A stretch of 64,000 nt of DNA from Jaminaea rosea (Eukaryota > Basidiomycota > Exobasidiomycetes > Microstromatales): NCBI RefSeq assembly GCF_003144245.1, contig NW_020289990.1:124001-188000 (forward strand). The letters are read 5' to 3'. Every line of letters starts with the position of its first letter. Within the stretch, counting starts at the first letter, position 1. Shown here in pieces: positions 57,059-64,000 of the stretch. The notes under the pieces are model-generated. The model saw nothing but the letters and a program-made list of their open reading frames with translations, had not been told where the DNA came from and did no database searches. Made by a program: the position numbers and the translations under genes.

Positions 57059-59443
57059 CTACGACGATTGGGTTGGGGGCTGCGAGATGTCTGCTGATGG
57101 CCCAAAGGCAGAGGCGAGGGTTCCTTCGGCAGGCGCAGCAGAGGGGGCAGGATCGCTCGGTGTCAACACGTCTAGAGGGTCTGCTCCACGAGATGGGACA
57201 GGCAGTGAAGACGACGACGTCGTCAGTAGCGCCGGTGCATCGAGGGCGTTGGCGGTGGTAAGGGGTGCTTCGTCGTTGCCATCGGGTCCAACGTCCAACA
57301 GCATCGGCGCTGTTTCCCCTGCTGGTATCAAAGCCGGGCGTGGTGAAGACGGCCCATTCGTCTCCACCGGAGCAAAGACCTCTGCCATGCCGTCACTCTC
57401 TGCAACGTCTATAGCTCCAGCAACCATTGCCGCCTCCCGCCTCAACTCCATCAACTCCTCTGCCTCCCTTCTTTCCCTCTCCTCTCTCCTCCTCCTCTCT
57501 GTTTCACCACGTTTCCAAGCAACATCCCTCGCTGCCTCTCTTCTGCGCTCTATCTCCTCCTCTCGCGTGACCACGCCCTGCAACAGCCTCAGCCGCCCCT
57601 CTAGCTCTCTCTCTCGTTCCTCCCAACGAACCCTCGCGAGGCGAAAGCGTTCCGCGTGCATTCTCACGCCCTCTGTGGCTTGGAGACGCAGCTTCTCGTT
57701 CTCTCCTCGCAGTGTTTCAGCCTCGAGTTGGGTGGAGCGGGCAGAGCTGGAGGAAGAGGAGTAGAGGTCGCGAATGAGATCCAGATCGGACTGCGTTGAG
57801 GCCAGCTGCGAGGTGAGAGTGCTGTTTGTGGAGAGGACGGCGTCGTGCGCTGATTGGAGGGAAGAGAGGGAGCTGCGGAGCGTGCTGAGCTCATTGACGC
57901 TGCTCGACGAGGCGGATTCGTCGTTGGAGGTGACGGCAATGGCGGGAGGCGCGGGCGGCGCAAGGTCCTCCTGTTTCTCATCGTTCTGCTCCTTGCCCGT
58001 ATCAAGTAGCCTCCGCGCTAAGATGCGAGGCAAGCCCAGCACATCCACCCTGTTGCCCTCCGTCGCGACCATTACCAGATCCTCGCCCATCTTTGCCTCA
58101 TCATCAAGTACGATCCCCGTATCACCCAGTCGCATGACCGCCTCCAGAGCATCCTCGACCTCTGGCTCCTCCCCCGTCGTGGGCGGACGCAGTCCAAACT
58201 CACCCTCAAGCACGCGGGTAAGCATCACGTCTTTAAGGCGGGCTGACGCTCCAGGTGCATACTCTGCGAGAGATAGCAGACGACGAAGGACATCCTCCTT
58301 TGGAAGGAGGGAAAGAGAGCTGCTCGACGACAGGCCATTGGCGGTTGAGGGCGGGGCTGGTGGAGGCGCGACGACCGGAGCAGCTGGCGACGATGAGGCC
58401 AGTGGAGCTGCTTCTGCCACTGCAATGGGCTCCGTCGCAATTGACTTACTCGCCGAGCCTGGCATGATGCGAGACGATGAGCCAGACGGCGGAGGAGTCG
58501 GCTGTGTCGACGGGATCAGAGCCGGGGATTCTGGTAGTATCGCGGGTGCTGATGCTGAATCGGCTGCTGCTGCTGCTGCTGCCTTCGAAGTATGAGCTTT
58601 GTCCTGCTCGTTCCCACTCTGAGCCCGCAAAGCGCTTCTCCATTGCGGCAGAAAGGCCAACAGCGGCTCATCCTCATCGTCTCCTTCCTGACTCGCCGCC
58701 TCCATTTCCATACTCGCCCGCAGCCAAGGGTTGCACCACGCAGCCAGATCTTTCCTCCTGAGCCTCGAAATCCCATCCTCGTCTTCCTCACTTCCACTCT
58801 CCCTAGCCGCAGAGGTACTGCCGCCGAGTAGCTCAAGCAGTGCCTCCCCGACCAGCGGCTTCTCCCAGTCCGCCTTGGGTCGAGGTACGACCCAACCGCC
58901 GATGCGGGGCACTTCTGCCTGTGAAGCGAAGATTTCTGGCGGCGACGAAGGAGGAGACTGAGTTGATGCTGAGGACGCGGGGCCGGAGATGGCGTCCAGT
59001 AAGGACGGACCTGACGAGAGGGAAGAAGAAGGGATTGCTTGCTGCGAGTCGACGAGGAGTGGAATGGGGGCGAGGCTGGCAACAGACGGGACTGACAGAG
59101 GGCCTCCAGTGGATGTGGAAGTGTCTGCATCATCCATGTATGCGAGCGACGGCGCGATCGTGGCCAAGGGTGATTGCGGCGCTCTTGGCTGTGGGCCAGG
59201 ACCAAGAAGATCTTGTATGCTGACAGTGACTGGCGGTGGTGAGGGCGAAGCTACGGCTTGACGCTTGCGTTGTGTGGTAGGCGACAGAGCCGTTCCTTCT
59301 CTGGCTGCCATCGCGTCAGTGTTGCCTTCATCCGCTTCTCTTGCTCTCTTGGGACCAGCCATCGCGACGCCATTGCTCTCCGCCGGATGCGTGGATGAAG
59401 GATCACCATTAAGCGGCTTGCGCTCGCTTTCGTCTAGCTGCAT
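57059..59443 (-). CDS. coiled-coil protein of unknown function
   Basis: A single 794-residue frame starting MQLDESERKPL. I do not recognise the family. An early basic cluster (PKRAREADE and QRKRQA) suggests nuclear import. A short motif IQDLLGPGPQPR lies near residue 77. A more ordered block at about 180-280 (GGWVVPRPKADWEKPLVGEA, RKDLAAWCNPWLRASME) may be a domain. Ala/Pro/Ser linkers follow. A helical block at about 395-480 (LRRLLSLAEYAPGASARLKD, VMLTRVLEGEFG) precedes a long coiled coil at about 540-690, rich in Arg/Glu (ERRRREERERREAEELMELR). The last 110 residues are disordered. The frame, codon use and conserved-looking blocks support a real gene. Confidence 0.7.
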   Translation of the reverse strand: MQLDESERKPLNGDPSSTHPAESNGVAMAGPKRAREADEGNTDAMAAREGTALSPTTQRKRQAVASPSPPPVTVSIQDLLGPGPQPRAPQSPLATIAPSLAYMDDADTSTSTGGPLSVPSVASLAPIPLLVDSQQAIPSSSLSSGPSLLDAISGPASSASTQSPPSSPPEIFASQAEVPRIGGWVVPRPKADWEKPLVGEALLELLGGSTSAARESGSEEDEDGISRLRRKDLAAWCNPWLRASMEMEAASQEGDDEDEPLLAFLPQWRSALRAQSGNEQDKAHTSKAAAAAAADSASAPAILPESPALIPSTQPTPPPSGSSSRIMPGSASKSIATEPIAVAEAAPLASSSPAAPVVAPPPAPPSTANGLSSSSSLSLLPKEDVLRRLLSLAEYAPGASARLKDVMLTRVLEGEFGLRPPTTGEEPEVEDALEAVMRLGDTGIVLDDEAKMGEDLVMVATEGNRVDVLGLPRILARRLLDTGKEQNDEKQEDLAPPAPPAIAVTSNDESASSSSVNELSTLRSSLSSLQSAHDAVLSTNSTLTSQLASTQSDLDLIRDLYSSSSSSARSTQLEAETLRGENEKLRLQATEGVRMHAERFRLARVRWEERERELEGRLRLLQGVVTREEEIERRREAARDVAWKRGETERRRREERERREAEELMELRREAAMVAGAIDVAESDGMAEVFAPVETNGPSSPRPALIPAGETAPMLLDVGPDGNDEAPLTTANALDAPALLTTSSSSLPVPSRGADPLDVLTPSDPAPSAAPAEGTLASAFGPSADISQPPTQSS

Positions 59444-59775
59444 GACCCCTTGAGTACCTGTCTAGGTAGATTGCGATGATACGAGAAATTCAATCGAATA
59501 GATGATGAACCTGTGCGAAGCTAGCGCCGATTGGATAGGTTGGATAAGAAGTGATTGAAGTAAAGTCAAGATTGGAATCGCGATGCGTCGCACGGACAGA
59601 GACGAGGCAGCGCAAGGGCGATCGTGCGACTGCAGCCACACCGGAACGGGAGTGAGACGCGTTGCTGCCCGCCTTCAGTCACGGTCCATGGTCGCCATGC
59701 TCATTGATTGAAGATGCGATGCTAATGGTCTAGAAGTACAGTGTATGCTCAGAAAGACTTGAAGAGATGCTGCTC
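59444..59775. promoter_or_regulatory. promoter region of the coiled-coil gene
   Basis: The 332 bases lie between the sirtuin stop and the upstream side of the coiled-coil gene, both on the minus strand. On the minus strand a CCAAT pentamer at 59534-59530 sits about 90 bases before the ATG; fungal CCAAT boxes bind the Hap complex. This is weak evidence. Confidence 0.35.
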
Positions 59776-61037
59776 TCAGCTAGATACCACGCCTTTCATC
59801 CTCTCCTCGCGAGTGATGACCGTTCCCTCCTCTAGCAAGCGGCGAAGCACCACGTCCTTTTCTTCCCTCCCCTTCGCCAACTTCTTTGCTACAGCTCGCA
59901 ATACCTCAGAGCTACCTAGCTCGATCTTGTCTGCTACGATTTCGTCTGCTCTTGTCGGCCCCACATTCAGGATGAGACAGGGCTTATTTTGCTCCACTGC
60001 CTGCTTGACGAGGCGATAGGCGGAATAGGTCGCGAGGCTAGTGCCAACTAGCAACATCGATGACGCGGAATCCACGACCTCGAATGATCTTGCTCGCATA
60101 GGGGCTGGAACCGACTCGCCGAACATGATGACGTTCGGTTTCAGTACGCCCTTTCCGCCGCAATTTGGACATGGTACGGCGTTGAAGGACTGATAGTCGG
60201 TGCCTTCGGGTAACGCAACATCGCCGTCAGGATTGGTTTTCGGCTCTGTTCTGGTCTCGCGAAGATGCTGTGCGTGTGCGTGCCACTTTGGATTGCGCTC
60301 CTCCATCACTTCTTGATAGGCAGATCGCGAACCACGAAAGCCACAGCCATTTGGGTAGGCTTCACCAGTAGGCGTGTTGAAGGGGCGCGGACGCGCTCCG
60401 GAAGAGGTTGAAGGGGGACAGAGCCGATCATACATGTCCTTGTCGCGTGGAGGGGAGCCATGAACGTATGAAGGGTCGGCTTGTACGCAGATGACGCTCT
60501 GCAGAGTGCCATGCAGCTCGAGAATGCTCTCTGCGGCTAGTGAGGCGGATGGGGTTGCTGCATGGTGCAGGTTGTCGACGTTCTGCGTGATGTAGGACGG
60601 GACGTGGCCGAGGCGCTGCAAAGCTGCTATTGAGTAGTGTCCAGGATTAGGATGGGCTCTTTGAACCGGCTTGAATCCTAGGAAGGAGCGGGCCCAGTAG
60701 CGTCGCCTGAATTGGTCGCCTCTTGATGTCGGGTCCACAAACTCAGGATAGAAGATGGGGCGGTACCTAGGGGGGGCGAGCAGATTCGGCATTCAGCGCA
60801 ACTCTCCCATTTGCTGCCATCTTCTCGCACTCACGTCTTGTGCACAGTGTAATGCCCACCCTTCCCCCTATAAGGGGCAATGCCACTATCCACGGAAATG
60901 CCAGCCCCGGTCATGATCAAATTGTTCCTCCCGCCGCGCTCCAAGAAGGAGGCAACCATCTCCGTCGCCTCATTTATCGTACGCTCTATGCTGGGACGAG
61001 AAGAAGTGTTGGGTATCGAGGGGATGGAGATGCGCAT
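59776..61037 (-). CDS. SIRT4-type (class II) sirtuin
   Basis: Minus-strand exons 61037-60835 and 60766-59776 give 397 residues. The start gives MRISIPSIPNTSS; the frame is open further upstream but has no ATG there. Motifs: NAD-binding GAGISVDSGIAPYRG (from residue 44), TQNVDNLHHAA (128-138) and catalytic His153 in ELHG. The zinc pair CPNC is at 267-270, followed by LKPNVIMFGESVP and the cofactor loop LLVGTSLATYSAYRLV. The wording is of class II, mitochondrial SIRT4-like enzymes, which remove lipoyl- or acyl-type groups. The first zinc pair is incomplete: only Cys161 appears where CxxC is expected, and about 100 residues are inserted before the second pair. The import signal is unclear. Confidence 0.92.
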
Positions 61038-61288
61038 CGCAGTGAAACGACGATGCAGCGATTGGGAGAGTACGGGAGGTGAGGAAGGAGGCAAAGACGC
61101 CGAATCGCATCAGGGTCGAGCTGCCCAAGTCGCACGAGCCATGCAGGGTGCTGACAAAGCAAGCGTCAGTCCGTCGATTTGGACTCAACTCCACAAGAGT
61201 GAATATGGCGAGGGCCGCAAAGATTTGAGCGTTGCGCCTTGGATCGAACAACAACAACACCTCGCAAGTCCCCACTTCACCGGCCAGC
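61038..61288. promoter_or_regulatory. divergent promoter, sirtuin / TPR-like gene
   Basis: A span of 251 bases between outward-facing starts. Upstream ATGs for the sirtuin side exist only in other frames. Confidence 0.4.
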
Positions 61289-63325
61289 ATGCCTCCTAGG
61301 CGGCAGCAGACGCAAGCATCTTCGTCCACTGTTCGCGATCCACAGCCTCTTAATTTCGAGGATGAAGATGAAGCTGTGTCCGCTGGCAACGAAGTCGAAG
61401 ATCGCGGAGAGCGCGCCGCCTATGGCTCCAAAGCGCAGCGCTACTATGAGGAGGCTCTCACCTGCTACATGACCTACGCACGACGTCCGAACTGTCCCAA
61501 CGCAGCATACAACGCAGCTCGCGTCCTCCATATCCTCGCCGATGGCTTTTACATGCCGCAGAAAGCGTGCGCTGCCCTACTCGAAGCGCGAGAGCTGTAC
61601 GGTCTCGCGTTGACTGGGGCAAAGAGCGCCGCAGCCCAGCAAGGAGCGCAAAGTGGTGAGATGGACTTTGTCATCGATGTGGCGAGTAATCTTGCTGCAA
61701 CGCTGCAGTCTCTGGGAGAGACAATGACCAATCATGAGGACCTGCTGCTGAGGAATCTCGATGATGCGCGGCAGCGCGTGGTAGCGATTGCGAGCGAGGC
61801 GGCTGGGCATCTCGAGGATGTCGCAACAGAGCAAGACAAGACGCTGGCATCTCAGCTGCGCGATCATCAGGAGCCTAGTGCGCCAGCTACGGCAATTCAG
61901 GATACGTCACAAGCCTCGACCGACACCTCAACGCCCCCAAACTTCGAACCACAGCCTGCCCCAGAGAGCTCTACCGTCTACTCGTCCTCTCTTATCTCCC
62001 CGTCATCCCTCCTAGAGACCCTCTCCTCACTCCACTCCCTGTACCTCTCCTGCCTCCTGCCTCACGCCACCAACGCAGCCGAGGTCCAAGAAGCAGCACA
62101 ACGCATGACCGCTGTGCTCAGCCGCGCGCAGGACTACGTCGCAGCATGGGCGGCCGCAGGGGACTGGGGAGCGAAGCAGAGTCCGGACGATGATTGGGCT
62201 GCTGCCCTTTCTTCGCTGCAGCGAGGCAACGACGAAGCAGAAGTGGCCGTCTTGCGTTCTCTAGCCAACCTGCTAGGCCTCAACAACCCACCAAGCGATC
62301 TAGGCAGCTCTGCCGCTCTCGCCGCAGCGGAGGAAGCTTCGCGCTTAGGTACCGCCCGTCATACCGCCATACAAGCGCTTTTGGCAGACAAGACTGCCCT
62401 GTCCACCGCAGCGGGGCAGCTTCATGCTTCTCAACGCTCGAGCTTCTGGGGTCGCAAGGTCCAAGAGCTGACTGAGCAGGCAGAACAAGCCGTCACACTC
62501 GCGCGATGCCTCCTACAGTTCAGCTTCAGCCACGAGTCCGGGCCTGCTCTGTTGCGTCTCTCTTTCCAATTGGCCACCAGCGCATCACAGCTCTACCTTT
62601 ACCTTTCCTCACTCCTCGACACGACGAGCGGGACCGGCGGGTCAGCAGCCGTCCTGGGATCAAAGACAGACCTCAATCCCTCAAGCCTGCAACGCTGCGA
62701 GATCTTTGCCTCGCTCAGCGAGGTATCCCTCCTCCGGTCACACCAATCCTACACTACGCTCCGCAACCCGGCAGTAGTGAACAACTCAACCCGCACCACA
62801 ATGCAGGACAATGCCAAAGTGTACGCACGCAAGGCGCTCGCCCAAGTTGGGCTCGAGTGGGTGTTGACCGAAAAGGAGACGAATGCGAGCAAAGTAGAGC
62901 AACGCCTATTGGTGACAGAGAAGCGCGGCAGTGAGGTTCCTCCTCGGGGCTTCGAAGCCATCGAGACACAGGCGCAGGCGCTGATGGCGAGCGCGCGGGC
63001 GTGCTTGCATCGCAAGGAGTTCAGGCCAGAGGGGGCAGCGAGTGTCCCGCAAGCTGAAGCGGCAGAGCTAGAGGCGCTCGCAGTGGCTGTCAGGGTGCTG
63101 CGCCAGGGGAGGATGTTGCAGCGAGGAGCAGAAGATGACGAGTCAGGCGACTATATCAGTCGGCAAGGGTGGCGAATTGCGCTGGATCCGAAAGTCTGGT
63201 GGGACGGCTTGGCTGAAGAGGAGTCTGCGGGCGCAGGAGGGAACGTGAGGCCTGAGGAGGAGCGATTCTGGCGAAGTCAGTGGCCCAAGGCTACCTGTCT
63301 TGCAGGGGAGGATGGAGCGTGCTGA
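61289..63325 (+). CDS. TPR-like helical protein of unknown function
   Basis: A single 678-residue frame; the ATG at 61289 gives MPPRRQQTQASSS. I do not recognise the family. After an acidic leader, helices with TPR-like spacing appear (YYEEALTCYMTYARRPNCPN, AAYNAARVLHILADGFYMPQ, ACAALLEARELYGLAL). Further helical pairs run at about 200-470 with Ser/Pro loops (SLLETLSSLHSLYLSCLLPH). The C-terminal part includes KVYARKALAQVGLEWVLTE and ends in an acidic, Trp-containing tail. It may be a cytoplasmic scaffold. The codon use and length support a real gene. It is paired divergently with the sirtuin. Confidence 0.7.
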   Translation: MPPRRQQTQASSSTVRDPQPLNFEDEDEAVSAGNEVEDRGERAAYGSKAQRYYEEALTCYMTYARRPNCPNAAYNAARVLHILADGFYMPQKACAALLEARELYGLALTGAKSAAAQQGAQSGEMDFVIDVASNLAATLQSLGETMTNHEDLLLRNLDDARQRVVAIASEAAGHLEDVATEQDKTLASQLRDHQEPSAPATAIQDTSQASTDTSTPPNFEPQPAPESSTVYSSSLISPSSLLETLSSLHSLYLSCLLPHATNAAEVQEAAQRMTAVLSRAQDYVAAWAAAGDWGAKQSPDDDWAAALSSLQRGNDEAEVAVLRSLANLLGLNNPPSDLGSSAALAAAEEASRLGTARHTAIQALLADKTALSTAAGQLHASQRSSFWGRKVQELTEQAEQAVTLARCLLQFSFSHESGPALLRLSFQLATSASQLYLYLSSLLDTTSGTGGSAAVLGSKTDLNPSSLQRCEIFASLSEVSLLRSHQSYTTLRNPAVVNNSTRTTMQDNAKVYARKALAQVGLEWVLTEKETNASKVEQRLLVTEKRGSEVPPRGFEAIETQAQALMASARACLHRKEFRPEGAASVPQAEAAELEALAVAVRVLRQGRMLQRGAEDDESGDYISRQGWRIALDPKVWWDGLAEEESAGAGGNVRPEEERFWRSQWPKATCLAGEDGAC

Positions 63326-63514
63326 TACGCGCGCAACGTCGCTGCAATAGTATGCTGATGCAATAGCATGGCAGTGGTGAGCTGAGATAGATGTACAGTG
63401 AAGTTGAAGTGGAGTGAATGCTACGACTCCATGTGTGAGCAGGCGCAAGTAGGACCGCCTCCCACATCGATGCGCATAACGCCTTTCCGCGATTGCCCGG
63501 GTCTCCTCGCACCC

Positions 63515-64000
63515 CTACAACTTCGCCTTCTGTCCCTTTTCCTGCTCCTTGGCGCCCGACTCCCTCGCCCACTGCCTCAACGCCAGCGTACTTGGCGCGA
63601 CACCAAACTCCTTGCCTACTGCGTCTCCCAAGCCGAGCTCATTGAGAATGACCCGCGCCAGTGCAAAGTGGTGAATACTGTGAAGCGCGACATGCCATAC
63701 CTCTCTCCCGATGGTGCTCTTGAACTCCTGGATGATGGGCGTCGTAGCCTGCAACGTCACTACACGCTCCATAGTCGGTGTGACGCTGCCGTCTGCTGGG
63801 GTAGCCAGGACGGAGCGTATGCGGCGCTGCGTGTACTCAAATTCCTGCAAAGCAGACTGGACGGACGTCTCAATCGGTACGCTCCTGACCCTGCGATCGT
63901 AGTCGATGAAAGGCTGGCCCCCGTTCGGCGCCGCCTCGACGCTATCCAGCAGCAGTCTATAGTGATCTAGTACATGCCTCAAGTGCTTCCCTACGGTAGC
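63515..64000 (-). CDS. DinB-like four-helix protein, C-terminal part
   Basis: The gene enters from the right edge; 161 codons plus stop are visible. It reads ATVGKHLRHVLDHYRLLLD at the edge and has STIGREVWHVALHSIHHFAL later. Two metal-ligand histidines are well placed: the first in HVLDHY and the second pair in HSIHH, as in the DinB/YfiT four-helix bundle family. These are bacterial stress proteins and thiol-dependent enzymes, and fungi carry a related conserved family of unknown role. The C-terminus (KEFGVAPSTLALRQWARESG) is the usual family end. The start codon lies outside the window. Confidence 0.75.
   Translation of the reverse strand, partial: ATVGKHLRHVLDHYRLLLDSVEAAPNGGQPFIDYDRRVRSVPIETSVQSALQEFEYTQRRIRSVLATPADGSVTPTMERVVTLQATTPIIQEFKSTIGREVWHVALHSIHHFALARVILNELGLGDAVGKEFGVAPSTLALRQWARESGAKEQEKGQKAKL

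Noticed and set aside
1-64000. tRNA, rRNA, CRISPR, transposons, retroelements or virus-like elements
   Set aside because: Reading for tRNA B-box-like sequence, terminal repeats, reverse transcriptase, transposase and capsid motifs found nothing convincing; simple repeats are short microsatellites.

Overview
The window is 64 kb of compact, intron-poor, GC-rich nuclear DNA from a filamentous or yeast-like fungus. A fungal origin is shown by LYS2 (alpha-aminoadipate reductase), MRC1, SGF29 and LCB3. The short GT..AG introns (about 65-91 nt), the dense alternating gene order and the long Ser/Ala/Pro/Gln-rich linkers inside conserved proteins suggest a basidiomycete. Ustilaginomycotina is the best guess, but that is an inference. 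I saw no transposon, virus-derived element, CRISPR array, rRNA or tRNA.

Layout. 0-10 kb: the 3' end of an acyl-CoA-dehydrogenase-like flavoprotein, the histone chaperone HIR1/HIRA, and the large LYS2 gene. 10-14 kb: a LisH-CTLH-CRA protein (GID/CTLH ubiquitin ligase type) and a BCS1-type mitochondrial AAA ATPase. 14-24 kb: CDC14 phosphatase, TAF5 (TFIID/SAGA) and LCB3 (sphingoid-base-phosphate phosphatase). 24-27 kb: a large disordered orphan. 27-40 kb: MRC1 (claspin), an uncharacterised protein ending in a PCNA-binding PIP box, and TTI1. 40-48 kb: SGF29 (SAGA), VPS9 (Rab5 GEF) and COQ2 (ubiquinone). 47.8-54 kb: UPF1 (nonsense-mediated decay) and MTU1/SLM3 (mitochondrial tRNA 2-thiolation). 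54-57 kb: a highly codon-biased aldehyde dehydrogenase. 57-64 kb: a coiled-coil orphan, a SIRT4-type sirtuin, a TPR-like orphan and the end of a DinB-like gene.

Most genes are arranged as divergent pairs sharing 250-600 bp promoters (LYS2/CTLH, BCS1/CDC14, LCB3/orphan, MRC1/PIP-box protein, TTI1/SGF29, VPS9/COQ2, UPF1/MTU1, sirtuin/TPR-like), separated by short convergent gaps. Functionally the window is mainly housekeeping: chromatin and transcription (HIR1, TAF5, SGF29), replication checkpoint (MRC1, the PIP-box protein, TTI1) and mitochondria (BCS1, COQ2, MTU1, possibly the sirtuin). The least explained items are the 1042-aa PIP-box protein paired with MRC1, the FF..TQ repeats in MRC1, the sirtuin with an incomplete zinc site, and the large orphan proteins.

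Exon structures were worked out by hand from splice signals, reading-frame continuity and known protein families. Starts marked as chosen are the first well-placed ATG consistent with the family.
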